Shown in pieces: positions 51,726 to 60,142 of a stretch of 64,000 bases of DNA. The stretch is from Anaeromassilibacillus senegalensis (GTDB lineage: Bacteria > Bacillota > Clostridia > Oscillospirales > Acutalibacteraceae), in contig NZ_JAFBIT010000002.1 of NCBI RefSeq assembly GCF_021531715.1, positions 372,001 through 436,000 of the forward strand, given 5' to 3'. The translations under genes and the position numbers were made by a program. How positions within the stretch are numbered: position 1 is the first letter of the stretch; the number at the start of each line of letters is the position of its first letter. The notes beneath the pieces are model-generated. The model was not told the DNA's origin, did no database searches, and was given only the letters and a program-made list of their open reading frames with translations.

Positions 51726-53069
51726 ATGAAAAAATCGGCGGCAGTCGGGATGGTTCTGCTGGCTGTCCTGCTTGTGGTGCTCGTGCTGGCGGGCTATGCG
51801 GCACAGTCGGCACCCGAGGGTGAAGCGCTGTCCGGTGCGGCTTCGGAAAGCGCGGTGGTGCTTCTCTTCGAGCCTTGCGGGGACACTGAGCTGTTCGCCT
51901 ATACGGATCTCGACGTCACGCACGTGCTCGCCGCCGACGGCTCTCGCGCCTGCACGGCAAAATACCCCGCGCGGTTCGCTTTCCTGCGCGGTGATGCGCT
52001 GACCATGCTCAGCCTGCAGCGCGACACGGTGTTCGTGCAGCGCGTTCAGACCACGACGCTCGAGCAGACCGCATTGTTCAGTCTCGACATTCCCGGGGAC
52101 GATGTCCTGTTCGCAGAGACGGACGACTTTGGCCGTTTCTTCATGGTTCTGTACAGCGAGCCGACGGAGGTTCTCGTCTACGACGCGCTGGGCGGCTACA
52201 CCGGCAGCCTGCTCTATGCCGAACCCGTCCGCGGCCTGCAGGTCATGGACAGCCGGCTTTTCGTGCTACTCCCATCCTGCGGCGAGCGCATCGCGCTGGA
52301 TGCGGATTTTCCGCAGACCGGCACGGACACCTTTGCCTATTCTGCTGAAGCTCAGCCGTACCGGATGCTCAGCGCCGACACATATATCAACACGGAGGGA
52401 CGCGTCTGCGCGCTTGACGGCACGGCGCTGCTCGATACGGGACTCAACACGCCCGCCGCCGGGCTGACCGTCCTGACGGACGACAGCGTATTCTGGGTGT
52501 CGGACAGCTCCACCGTAACCCGGGCCTCGCTGACAGGCAACGACGCCGCAGATTTCCCGGTGAACGGCATTTTGAAGGCGCTCACGGCGACAGCCGCCGT
52601 GACATACCGCGACGGTGCGTTTTATCGGACGCCTTACCGCGAATTTGCCGCAAGGCCCACGCCGACCCCCACGGCCAGCGCCTCGCCCACACCCTCCCCC
52701 GCGCCGGACAGCGGGCTGACCTTCCGCGACGGCTGTCTGTTTGCGCCCGAGGGCATGACATGCGCTGGGCTGCGCGATGTGCTCGCTCCGCGCGAAGCGC
52801 AAATCTATACGGAGAATATGGCTCCCGCTTCCGGCCGTCTCAAAACCGGCCTAACCGCCCTTGTGGACGGCACGCCGTATACCGTCGTCGTACCCGGCGA
52901 CATAAACGGCTCCGGCACGGTCAACAGCGCTGATCTGCGCCTTCTGCAGCGGCACCTCGCGGACGACGAGCCGCTGGCCAGCGACGCCCTCTTTGCCGCC
53001 GACCTGAATGCGGACGGTGTGGCTGACGCTGCGGATCTCGTCCTGCTCTCCGCAAGGATCGGCGCATAA
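51726..53069 (+). CDS. Membrane-anchored protein with C-terminal dockerin type I
   Basis: 447 residues. An N-terminal helix (VGMVLLAVLLVVLVLAGYA) anchors it; residues 40-320 look like a beta-rich repeat or propeller; then a TPTPTASASPTPSPAP linker, a small module and a C-terminal dockerin with two calcium-binding repeats, DINGSGTVNSADLRLLQRHL and DLNADGVADAADLVLLSARI. Dockerins dock to cohesins, so it could attach to a surface complex, but no cohesin is in the window. Start ATG has GGTGAGCCT site. Confidence 0.88.
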   Translation: MKKSAAVGMVLLAVLLVVLVLAGYAAQSAPEGEALSGAASESAVVLLFEPCGDTELFAYTDLDVTHVLAADGSRACTAKYPARFAFLRGDALTMLSLQRDTVFVQRVQTTTLEQTALFSLDIPGDDVLFAETDDFGRFFMVLYSEPTEVLVYDALGGYTGSLLYAEPVRGLQVMDSRLFVLLPSCGERIALDADFPQTGTDTFAYSAEAQPYRMLSADTYINTEGRVCALDGTALLDTGLNTPAAGLTVLTDDSVFWVSDSSTVTRASLTGNDAADFPVNGILKALTATAAVTYRDGAFYRTPYREFAARPTPTPTASASPTPSPAPDSGLTFRDGCLFAPEGMTCAGLRDVLAPREAQIYTENMAPASGRLKTGLTALVDGTPYTVVVPGDINGSGTVNSADLRLLQRHLADDEPLASDALFAADLNADGVADAADLVLLSARIGA

Positions 53070-53140
53070 GCCTTGACACGGCGCGCCTCTTTGCGGTATA
53101 ATACTTCTCGCTGGAGATTTCTGTGGGGGTCCCCTCCCAT

Positions 53141-53193
53141 CGAGGCACAGCGCAGTTGGTAGCGCGCCACATTGGGAGAAGATGCCCAGGATA
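53141..53193 (+). pseudogene. Degenerate tRNA-Pro copy
   Basis: Keeps the D-arm AGCGCAGTTGGTAGCGCGCC and TTGGGAGAAGATGCC, parallel to the good tRNA just downstream, but the anticodon stem is mispaired, one loop base is missing, and T-arm and 3' end are gone. Probably a decayed tandem duplicate. Confidence 0.7.
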
Positions 53194-53205
53194 AAAACTG
53201 AATAA

Positions 53206-53281
53206 CCGGGTGTAGCGCAGTTGGTAGCGCGCCTGCTTTGGGAGCAGGATGCCGCAGGTTCGAATCCTGTCACTCGGACCA
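53206..53281 (+). tRNA. tRNA-Pro (TGG)
   Basis: 76 nt. Acceptor CCGGGTG pairs with CACTCGG (one G-T), anticodon stem CCTGC/GCAGG with loop TTTGGGA (TGG at 53239-53241), T-arm with TTCGAAT, and encoded CCA at the end. Reads CCN proline codons, mainly CCA/CCG. Confidence 0.95.
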
Positions 53282-53337
53282 TGCGGAGTATCATTAAAGA
53301 ATCTGAAAAGTTCTTTTGGTGATACTCCGCATTTTTT
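53281..53337 (+). terminator. tRNA-Pro terminator
   Basis: 13-bp perfect stem ATGCGGAGTATCA/TGATACTCCGCAT around a 26-nt loop, then six T. The first base is the last A of the tRNA CCA. Confidence 0.85.
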
Positions 53338-53339
53338 AT

Positions 53340-53733
53340 GCTCAAAAAAGGGTAGCTTAATGCTACACCTTTTAATCAATGGTAATTACAGGCTCGATCA
53401 AACATGAATCCGCAGGTCGGAATAAAATGGCTGAAATTTTCGGGCTGGCATCACGCTACGACAGTACTTTGACTGCCACAAATTTTTTAAAAAAAGATAA
53501 GAATTATTACGCCATTCTGGACGATCACTGGACAAATCTTTGTGGAAAAATCGCCTGAGTTTTTGAAAACATTATGTGACTCTATCGGGCCGAAATCCGG
53601 AGATTTTCAAGGGAGGTATTTTATTCGCCTTATTCCTGGTTTATTGCCCCACAAATTTTACCTGCGACGCAGAAAAGCGCTTCCCCTAAGCCGGTAACGC
53701 ACCGACTTGTGGACGGATTGGCTATACCCCGCA
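53340..53733. other. 394-bp AT-rich stretch without a convincing gene
   Basis: Holds a hairpin GGTGTAGC/GCTACCC with T6 on the minus strand (53345-53374), a likely terminator of the vWA-ArsC-macro transcript. A 43-codon frame at 53427-53558 (MAEIFGLASRYDST start) lacks a ribosome site and is not recognised. The base content is lower in GC than neighbours, so it may be a relic of foreign DNA near the tRNA. Confidence 0.55.
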
Positions 53734-54369
53734 TCATTTTCCGCGTTTTCGGACATCCTCATCGATACGCTTTTTCCAGTCAGCACTGAGCGGTCTGGAT
53801 GCGCGCACGCTGCAAACGGCCTCGCTGATGACCTCATAGTTCAGCGCAGTGCCAGCCTCGTCGCACTTGTAGTTCACCGCGCGATCGGCGCCGATGCCGA
53901 AGCGCCTGGCCTCCGCGGCGGCATCGATGTTGGCGCCCAGGAACAGGAATTCCCAGCCGTACTTTTCCTTTTGCCACTCGATCATCTTGCGCACCTTTTC
54001 GTAGTCATAGCGCTTGCTGGCGTTCTCATAACCGTCGGTGGTGATGATGAACATCGTCTTCTCCGGCACATCCTGTCGCCGCGCGTACTTATGAATATTG
54101 CCGATATGGTGAATGGCGCCGCCCACCGCATCCAGCAAGGCCGTACAGCCCCGGGTGAAGTACTCTTTCTCGGTCATGCGGGGAACCCTGTCCAGCGGCA
54201 GGCGGTCATGGATGACCACGCTCTCGTTGTCGAACAGCACCGTGGAGACCAGCGCCTCGCCTGCTTCCTTCTTCTGCTTTTCGATCATGGCGTTGAACCC
54301 GCCGATGGTGTCTTTCTCCAGCCCGTTCATGGAACCGCTGCGATCCAGGATAAAAACCAATTCTGTCAT
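53734..54369 (-). CDS. von Willebrand factor A-domain protein
   Basis: 211 residues. The MIDAS metal site DRSGSM is at residues 9-14, with the matching TTDGYENAS near 110; the fold is a single vWA domain without a membrane helix, so it is cytosolic, like TerY/CoxE-type proteins. It is last in a minus-strand set after the ArsC-like and macro genes; spacing is 79 bp from the former. It may act as a scaffold that binds partner proteins through Mg2+. Family function only; role here unknown. Confidence 0.88.
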   Translation of the reverse strand: MTELVFILDRSGSMNGLEKDTIGGFNAMIEKQKKEAGEALVSTVLFDNESVVIHDRLPLDRVPRMTEKEYFTRGCTALLDAVGGAIHHIGNIHKYARRQDVPEKTMFIITTDGYENASKRYDYEKVRKMIEWQKEKYGWEFLFLGANIDAAAEARRFGIGADRAVNYKCDEAGTALNYEVISEAVCSVRASRPLSADWKKRIDEDVRKRGK

Positions 54370-54448
54370 AGTGAAAACCCTCCTTCGTTTGATTACGCTT
54401 TGAGTATAGCGGATCCGAAGGAGGGTTTGGTCGCATGTTGGGCGACAT

Positions 54449-54808
54449 TTATTCGGTTTTCAAGCGGCTCTCCCACTCGGCCTCTTTGAAGCCCACGAGA
54501 ACGAAACCGTCTCCGATGACAAGCGGACGCTTCACCAGCATCCCATCGGTGGAAAGCAGCTGCAGCATTTCCTCTTCGCTCATGGAAGGCAGCTTATTTT
54601 TCAGATCCATGGATTTATAGAGCAGGCCGCTGGTGTTGAAAAACTTTTTAAGCGGCAAACCGCTGGCCGTATACCACGCAGAGAGCTCCTCGAGTGTGGG
54701 GTTGTCCGTTTTGATGTTTCTGAACGCATAGGCGATTTGGTTTTCATCCAGCCACTTTTGCGCTTTCTGGCAGGTGGTACACTTGGGATAGCAAACAAAG
54801 GTCATCAT
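54449..54808 (-). CDS. ArsC/Spx-family thioredoxin-fold protein
   Basis: 119 residues, arsenate reductase-like fold. The CTTCQKAQKW motif gives a CxxC pair at residues about 10-13, and DGMLVKRPLVI is the conserved proline segment. Spx-type members regulate RNA polymerase, others (YffB, ArsC) are oxidoreductases; the CxxC and lack of an Spx-type C-terminus leave this open. Start MMTFVCY; the second ATG is equally possible. It directly follows the macro gene with 4 bp between. Confidence 0.85.
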   Translation of the reverse strand: MMTFVCYPKCTTCQKAQKWLDENQIAYAFRNIKTDNPTLEELSAWYTASGLPLKKFFNTSGLLYKSMDLKNKLPSMSEEEMLQLLSTDGMLVKRPLVIGDGFVLVGFKEAEWESRLKTE

Positions 54809-54812
54809 TCCA

Positions 54813-55829
54813 TCACGCTCCTAACAAACTCTGGTCGAAGGCGAACAGCGCCTCGTTGATCTCAAAAATATCGTACTTCTTCTGCTTGATAAAATACTCG
54901 ATGATAACATCAAACTTACTGCTGTGGCTCAGTGCAAAACCGGCGCGGGCGATGAAGTCCTTTGTCTCCTCCAGGTCCAACTCCAGCGCAATGGCAAAGG
55001 CGATCGCTGTGGCCTTGGACGGCTTGTAATCCGGGTTGTTGCGGATCTTCGAGAACAGCTTGCGGTCAACATTGGCCTTCTTGTAGATCTCGGAATCCTT
55101 TTTCCCGGTGCGGTCGATGAGCTTCAGCAGGGTTTCGGAGAACCCGGCATCCAAGCCATTCAGAAGATCGTCCAGACAGCTGTCTGCCGCTCTCATGGCC
55201 ATGGGCGCACAGGGCGCTGCGGGCTCCTTGCAGACCGGGCTCTCGTTCATTTCGAGACGGCGCATCGTATACAGCCGCTCTCGCCGGAAGTCGGTATGCT
55301 CGTCCACATAGTGGTCATCGATGTACTCGGCTATGTCAGTGAACAGTTTCCCGCCGATCTGATAGGCGGCACGGTCAAAAATGACAATGTAGACCGTCAT
55401 ATCGTTTTCCATCAGGAACGCACCGATGGTATCCACCGCCACGCGGAGCGCCTGATCCTTCGGATAACCAAAGACGCCGGAGGAGATCAGCGGGAAGGCA
55501 ACGGTTTCACAGCCATACTTCTTTGCCAGAGCGAGACTCGTCCGGTAACAGGAGACCAGCTTTTCCCGCTCGCCGTGGTTCCCGCCCTGCCACACCGGGC
55601 CGACTGTATGGATCACGTATTTGCAGGGCAGGCGATATGCCTTCGTCAGCTTGGCGTCTCCGGTCTTGCAGCCACCCAGCGTCCTGCACTCGGCCAGCAG
55701 TTCCGGCCCCGCCGCACGGTGAATGCAGCCATCCACACCGCCACCGCCCAAAAGGGACTCCTTAGCGGCGTTGACGATGGCATCCACAGCCATTTTTGTG
55801 ATGTCGTGTCTTACAATTTCAAGAGGCAT
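54813..55829 (-). CDS. Macro-domain protein fused to a C-terminal helix-turn-helix-like domain
   Basis: 338 residues from ATG 55829 (site AAGGGTGAG). Residues 1-180 are an ADP-ribose-binding macro domain ([20 protein letters not shown], then [10 protein letters not shown]). Residues 235-338 are a separate helical domain ([20 protein letters not shown] and [18 protein letters not shown]) seen at the C-termini of several gut-Firmicutes proteins and DNA-binding-like. It probably recognises or removes ADP-ribose marks. It is upstream of ArsC-like and vWA genes in the same orientation, suggesting one operon. Confidence 0.88.
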   Translation of the reverse strand: MPLEIVRHDITKMAVDAIVNAAKESLLGGGGVDGCIHRAAGPELLAECRTLGGCKTGDAKLTKAYRLPCKYVIHTVGPVWQGGNHGEREKLVSCYRTSLALAKKYGCETVAFPLISSGVFGYPKDQALRVAVDTIGAFLMENDMTVYIVIFDRAAYQIGGKLFTDIAEYIDDHYVDEHTDFRRERLYTMRRLEMNESPVCKEPAAPCAPMAMRAADSCLDDLLNGLDAGFSETLLKLIDRTGKKDSEIYKKANVDRKLFSKIRNNPDYKPSKATAIAFAIALELDLEETKDFIARAGFALSHSSKFDVIIEYFIKQKKYDIFEINEALFAFDQSLLGA

Positions 55830-55919
55830 ACACTCACCCTTTATGTATCGTACGGTATATATTAAGCATGTTCCGTTTTCCGGCAATTCAGAAGCCGGAA
55901 GTTTTTGCATGGTGCCGCC

Positions 55920-56117
55920 TCAGTTCTTTGCAATCTTCTTTAAGGACAGGAGCAACAATATATACAGGGTTCCCAGTGCGATATGGCATTGATCGGCAAC
56001 CAACCGCATATTCAGCGCTTTCATGCCTTTTTCCGCCACAATGCACCTGCACACCTGCATAATGGCTTCTCTCGATGTGATGACGGTGATCAAGCCGCGC
56101 ACCTCCAAACTGAACAT
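55920..56117 (-). pseudogene. Truncated TetR-family regulator
   Basis: Only the DNA-binding part remains: REAIMQVCRCIVAEKGMKAL and the HTH MRLVADQCHIALGTLY, then an unrelated hydrophobic LLLLSLKKIAKN and stop, where a TetR should continue into a ligand domain of about 130 residues. No remnants were recognised beyond. The frame opens at ATG 56117, which coincides with the predicted transcript start; TTG at 56093 with GGAGGTG site is a better start. Retains promoter and palindrome. Confidence 0.65.
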
Positions 56118-56151
56118 TGTTCATCATAGAGCAATTCCACATAATTGTCAA
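56109..56151 (-). promoter_or_regulatory. Promoter and palindrome of the truncated TetR gene
   Basis: On the minus strand TTGACA (56146-56151), 17-bp spacer and TATGAT (56123-56128), followed by the perfect palindrome TGAACAATGTTCA (56111-56123) at the transcript start, a natural operator site. Confidence 0.65.
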
Positions 56152-56198
56152 GAAGCGGCAGTATTCCCCGAACCTGCAAAACGCCGCGCAACTGCCGC

Positions 56199-56957
56199 CT
56201 AGCGGACGCCTTTGCGCGCCTTAACGATGAACGAGAGCGGGAACATCTGCGCCTGACGCATCTTGTCGGTCAGCCCTTCGGTCGCGGCGAGTGTCGCGCG
56301 GTCGGTCTGTTCCACAAGTTTTTCGAGGACAAAGCCCGCATCCGCCAGTGCGTTGAGATAATCGGAAAGTCGGTAATTGCGCAGGAGCATTTCGCCGTCA
56401 TCGAGCTGCAGCCGCGTATCAGACTGGTCGAAATAGCTCTTTTGGACGACGAGCTTGCCGTCCTCCACCTGCACACAGCCGACGCGCCCGTACAGCGGGT
56501 GGTTCCAGCTGAAGATCAGCGTGCCGCCCGGCTTTAAATACGACGCAAGGCGCCGGAACGTGTGCGGCAGGTCGGTCGTCCAGCCGAGCCCGTAAATCGA
56601 ATAGACGAAATCGAAATAGCCCGCTGGGATGCCGCATTCGTCCTCCATCGGCGAGCAGATGAGATGCGCCGTCACGCCGTTTGATGCGAGGTGGCGCTTG
56701 GCGTTTCGGAGCTGGCTTTCCGAGATGTCCAGCCCCCAAAGCTCGCCCGCGCCGTGCTGCGCCTGATACACGAGCGAATGGCCGCTGCCGCAGCAGATCT
56801 CGAGCATCCGCTTGCCCGTGACGTCGCCGAACAGATGCAGCTCGTCCTCCGTGACGCAGAGCACACCGTATTCGGGCAGGGCGGTCACGCCGAACCAGTT
56901 GTCCGCCGCGCCGTCCCAGTATTGGCGATTCGTTTCCCGCACTTCATAATCAATCAT
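56199..56957 (-). CDS. Class I SAM-dependent methyltransferase
   Basis: 252 residues with motif I MLEICCGSGHSLVYQA (near 52), the acidic GLDISESQL loop and the FDFVYSIYGLGWTTDLPHTF segment. Substrate unknown. Its start overlaps the FlaR-like kinase stop by 4 bp, so the two are cotranslated. It is host-like in base content. Confidence 0.88.
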   Translation of the reverse strand: MIDYEVRETNRQYWDGAADNWFGVTALPEYGVLCVTEDELHLFGDVTGKRMLEICCGSGHSLVYQAQHGAGELWGLDISESQLRNAKRHLASNGVTAHLICSPMEDECGIPAGYFDFVYSIYGLGWTTDLPHTFRRLASYLKPGGTLIFSWNHPLYGRVGCVQVEDGKLVVQKSYFDQSDTRLQLDDGEMLLRNYRLSDYLNALADAGFVLEKLVEQTDRATLAATEGLTDKMRQAQMFPLSFIVKARKGVR

Positions 56958-57460
56958 GAAAAATCCTCCTCAAATTTTCTGACCTCCGCCGGGCTGCGCA
57001 GCACGACGGTCTTGTCTGCATAGGGCGCAACGCGCTGCTTCACGCCGTCTGCACCGGTGTCAAAGACTTTTGCCCAGCGGAACATACACCGCACCATTTT
57101 GAGGCTCGGCGTGTAGCCGCACGGCTCAATCCCGAGCTTCTGCTTTATGTACCGCAGGAGGATGCGCCTGTACCGCACGCGGCGCGGCAGGTCGAGCACG
57201 ACAATCCGATCCGCGCGGCGCAGCCCCTCCGCAAAGCACGCGCGCCCTGTGTCCTCTAAGATGCAGTCACCCTGAAGTGCTTCGGCAAAGAGCTTGTCCC
57301 GCTCTGTTTCCGACCGTTTCGTGTTGCCGAACGCCCCGGCCTTATCCGGCTTGTGCACAAAGGAATCGAGCGCATAGCAAGGGATGCCCGTTTTTGCTGA
57401 CAGCCGCCGCGCGAGCGTCGATTTTCCGCTCGCAACCGAGCCGACAATATAAAGCTTCAT
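56954..57460 (-). CDS. P-loop kinase-like protein (FlaR/topology-modulation type)
   Basis: 168 residues. Walker A GSVASGKSTLARRL at the N-terminus, then LEDTGRACFAEGLRRADRI and VVLDLPRRVRYRRILLR with the adenylate-kinase-like lid arginines. It belongs to the adenylate-kinase-related family historically named DNA topology modulation protein FlaR; likely a small nucleotide or metabolite kinase. Coupled to the methyltransferase. Confidence 0.82.
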   Translation of the reverse strand: MKLYIVGSVASGKSTLARRLSAKTGIPCYALDSFVHKPDKAGAFGNTKRSETERDKLFAEALQGDCILEDTGRACFAEGLRRADRIVVLDLPRRVRYRRILLRYIKQKLGIEPCGYTPSLKMVRCMFRWAKVFDTGADGVKQRVAPYADKTVVLRSPAEVRKFEEDFS

Positions 57461-57545
57461 GTTTACCGTTCCCCCCTGTTTTGAATAGCTCTATCGTACC
57501 ACACCGCCGGACGCATTGCAATCGAACATGCAGGGCATTTTGGAA

Positions 57546-57574
57546 TTGACAAACTACCCCGAATCGGGTATCTT
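57546..57574 (+). promoter_or_regulatory. Promoter with a palindrome in its spacer
   Basis: TTGACA (57546-57551), 17 bp, TATCTT (57569-57574). The spacer contains TACCCCGAATCGGGTA (57556-57571), a near-perfect palindrome, so a repressor site between -35 and -10 is likely. It faces a tiny Cys-rich ORF. Confidence 0.6.
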
Positions 57575-57611
57575 GTGTGTAGCAAATAAAAACGAAAGAC
57601 AAGTGGTCTTA

Positions 57612-57770
57612 ATGATGCGCTGCAACTGTCCTTATGTTGTCTGCCCATACCACGGAAACTGCGACGCTTTCATGCGCCTCTATTTCTACGGGCTGCTCCA
57701 TATTCCGGATACGCAGGTCACGCGCTTTGACATCCACGCCGCCGGGAAGATCATCGATCTGCTTTCCTGA
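57612..57770 (+). CDS. Small cysteine-rich protein
   Basis: 52 residues, starting MMRCNCPYVVCPYHGNCDAF: five cysteines within the first 20 (CxCPxxxCPxxGNC), a zinc-knuckle-like pattern seen in small uncharacterised gut proteins, then a YFYGLLHIPDTQVTRFDIHA stretch. The ribosome site is weak. It has a good promoter, and its 3' end overlaps the convergent methyltransferase by 20 bp. Function unknown. Confidence 0.5.
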   Translation: MMRCNCPYVVCPYHGNCDAFMRLYFYGLLHIPDTQVTRFDIHAAGKIIDLLS

Positions 57771-58599
57771 CCGCCACGCAGAAATACACATCAGCGGGCG
57801 CTGCCATGGGCGCACCGGGGTGCATGGCGTTGTATGCGGCGAAGAACTGGGCGGTAATGTCTGCGGGAGCGAGATGCTCGCAGACGCGAAACCCCAGAAG
57901 CGGGAGCGTTTTCTCCATTTCCTCCGCCGTATAGGTTCCGGCGCCGGCGGGGTAGTCCAGCACAACCGTGCTGCCGAGCGCAAGCAGCGCCCGAAGCTGC
58001 ATAAGGCGCTGCCAGAACGCCTTGCGTGGACAGATCGCGGCAAGGCCGGGCAGCGCGCAGAATGTGCGGCGGCGGGGATCGAATCCGCTTTCCTGCAGGA
58101 ACCGCCGCGCCCAGTCCGGCGCGCGCAGCTCCGCGCCCAGATACCGCGTGTTTTCCGGCTCCTGGATGCCCGCCCGACGCAGGCGCTCGCGCTTATCCCG
58201 CAGAAGCGACGGGCTTTCAAGCTCATAAAAGCACATGCGCCGCATGGGTTCCGTCTGCCGCAGCGGAATCGTGCCATACCCCGCGCCAAGAAAAAGCGCC
58301 TGCGCCGCACCGATTCTCGCCGCATTTTTGAGCGCGCGCATTAAAAACGCATCGCGCGCCGCGGGCAGCGGGACGAGATACCGATCCACAACGCGCAGCA
58401 GCGCCGCTTCCGGCGTACCGGAAAACGACGGCTCGAGCGTCTGGAGCAGCACTGTCACGGCGCTTCCAAGCTGCGCGAACTCCTCGTCCGTGAACAGCCT
58501 GCGTGCCGCCGCATCCTCGCAGACAGGCGCAAAATGGCGTTGCGCGTGATAGGCCAGCGCAAAGGCCTCAACCAGCGCGGCGCTCTGTGATTTTTTCAT
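57751..58599 (-). CDS. Leucine carboxyl methyltransferase-family protein
   Basis: 282 residues related to the LCM/PPM class of SAM methyltransferases: motif LFLGAGYGTIPLR near residue 100, FYELESPSLLRDKRERL near 120 and the C-terminal LDYPAGAG region. In this family the target is often a carboxylate of a small molecule or protein. ATG 58599 (MKKSQSAAL) has GGGAAAGGGG upstream; the frame opens to 58704 but lacks a site. Stands alone on the minus strand. Confidence 0.78.
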   Translation of the reverse strand: MKKSQSAALVEAFALAYHAQRHFAPVCEDAAARRLFTDEEFAQLGSAVTVLLQTLEPSFSGTPEAALLRVVDRYLVPLPAARDAFLMRALKNAARIGAAQALFLGAGYGTIPLRQTEPMRRMCFYELESPSLLRDKRERLRRAGIQEPENTRYLGAELRAPDWARRFLQESGFDPRRRTFCALPGLAAICPRKAFWQRLMQLRALLALGSTVVLDYPAGAGTYTAEEMEKTLPLLGFRVCEHLAPADITAQFFAAYNAMHPGAPMAAPADVYFCVAVRKADR

Positions 58600-58725
58600 A
58601 TTTCTTTCCCCTTTCCCGTTTTCGGTACTTATTTCAATACCATAAACGCACGGAAAGAACAAGTCTTGAATTTTTCCGCATTTTATGGTAATATAGGACT
58701 GCAAACAAAGAAAAAATGCATATGG

Positions 58726-58766
58726 AAAAGCCGCGAATCGTCCTTTTCGGATGATCGCGGCTTTTT
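58726..58766. terminator. Bidirectional terminator by the spore peptidoglycan gene
   Basis: AAAAGCCGCGA/TCGCGGCTTTT with an extended inner stem, A-run before and T-run after, so it can stop both strands; it lies just past the 58771 stop. Confidence 0.85.
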
Positions 58767-58770
58767 GTAT

Positions 58771-60123
58771 TTATGCGATGCCTTTTGCGAGGTCGGCGAT
58801 ACGGTTCCACAGAAGCGGGCCGACGATGCCGTTGACGTCGAAATTTTCGTGCTGCTGCACGGCGCGGACGGCGGCCTCCGTGCCGGGGCCAAACACGCCG
58901 TCCACCGTGACTTTCGGGATGAAGCTGTGCGTTTCGGCGGCGCGGTTCAGAAGATTCTGCAGATCCGTCACGTCGTCGCCCCTTGCCCCCTGAAGCAGAT
59001 ACCGCCCGGGATAAATCAGGCTGTTATCCGGCAGGACACTCTGCGGGACGTTCGCCCGCGTATCGCGGTAAACGGCCAGCAATTGATTGAGCGTCGGCTG
59101 ATTCAGCACGCCGGTCGGCTCCAAACCATATTGCCGCTGGAACGCCATCAGCGTTTCCTTCGTCCGCTCATCAAACACGCCGTTGACCGGCGGTATCGGG
59201 ATCTGGTCGTCAAAAAACGCGATGACCGCGAGAATATACTGCAGCTCGAGCACAAGGCCGTCGGTGTCGCCCTCTTTAAGCTCCGACGGGTAGAAGCGCT
59301 CCACCTCTTCGGGCGTGAGGCCCTCGGAATACAGCTCATTGAGCCGCTTGATGCCGTTGTAAATCGACTTGATCTTATACCACGTCGCCTTGCCGACGAC
59401 GCCATCCACAGTCAGGTTGAAAATGCTCTGGAACTTGCGCACCGCGTCCTCGGTCGCCTTGTCGAAATACCCGTTGATATCCGGAATCCGCGGGATGGCG
59501 GGGTAATTGTCCGCGATGCGGTTCAACTGCCGCTTGATGATGCGCACGCTCTCCCTCACGTTGCCGAGGCGCAAAGGCACCCCCGGATATGACTGTGGGA
59601 CGTTCGCGACGGGCGCGTTCATCACAATCTCGATATCATCGCCGTAATATTCGCGCAGAATCTCCTTCGGCGTCATGCCGCGCTTGGCGAGGTCGACGGT
59701 TCCCCACTGGGACAGTCCGTCGCAGGTCGAGGTCGTGCCGTTGCAGTACTGCGTGAAATACGGCTGAACGGTTCCGCGCTTGATGACATAGTTGTTGAAG
59801 ATATCGTCGACGATCTGCGAGATGTTTTCAAACACATCGCGGTTCTGGATGAATTTCTGATCGAACTGCGTCGTGCTCGTGATGTCGAAATCGTACCCCT
59901 TGCTCCGGTAGTATTCGGTATACACGCGGTTCAGCGCGTAGGAAATCTGCGCCAGAATATTTGCGCGGATCGCGCTTTCCGGCCAGTTCGGATAAATCTC
60001 ACTCGACGCGACGTTCTTGATATAGTCGACAAAGCGCACCCGGACGTTTTCCGCCGGTTGATCCGGCAGCCCGAGGTGCACGGTGATATATTCCGGTATG
60101 ACCGGCGTATTCAGTAAAGCCAT
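58771..60123 (-). CDS. Peptidoglycan-binding protein with SpoIID-like N-terminus
   Basis: 450 residues. The first 180 resemble SpoIID/LytB-type domains (VRFVDYIKNVASSEIYPNWP; ITSTTQFDQKF; YCNGTTSTCDGLSQWG). Then three PG_binding_1 repeats (FQSIFNLTVDGVVGKATWY; FQRQYGLEPTGVLNQPTL; TVDGVFGPGTEAAVRAVQQ). This is a known Clostridia gene type, tied to spore cortex or coat peptidoglycan. No signal peptide is seen, so it may act inside the mother cell. Paired with the 60143 gene, 19 bp away. Confidence 0.85.
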   Translation of the reverse strand: MALLNTPVIPEYITVHLGLPDQPAENVRVRFVDYIKNVASSEIYPNWPESAIRANILAQISYALNRVYTEYYRSKGYDFDITSTTQFDQKFIQNRDVFENISQIVDDIFNNYVIKRGTVQPYFTQYCNGTTSTCDGLSQWGTVDLAKRGMTPKEILREYYGDDIEIVMNAPVANVPQSYPGVPLRLGNVRESVRIIKRQLNRIADNYPAIPRIPDINGYFDKATEDAVRKFQSIFNLTVDGVVGKATWYKIKSIYNGIKRLNELYSEGLTPEEVERFYPSELKEGDTDGLVLELQYILAVIAFFDDQIPIPPVNGVFDERTKETLMAFQRQYGLEPTGVLNQPTLNQLLAVYRDTRANVPQSVLPDNSLIYPGRYLLQGARGDDVTDLQNLLNRAAETHSFIPKVTVDGVFGPGTEAAVRAVQQHENFDVNGIVGPLLWNRIADLAKGIA

Positions 60124-60142
60124 ACTGCCCTCCCCCTGCGCG

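Noticed and set aside
53206-57460. Genomic island integrated at tRNA-Pro
   Set aside because: No duplicate of the tRNA 3' end and no integrase was seen at the far side; the patchy content alone is not enough.
57609-58325. Minus-strand 238-codon ORF in the LCM methyltransferase region
   Set aside because: Overlaps the methyltransferase in another frame; extremely Arg/Ser-rich and without a family match.
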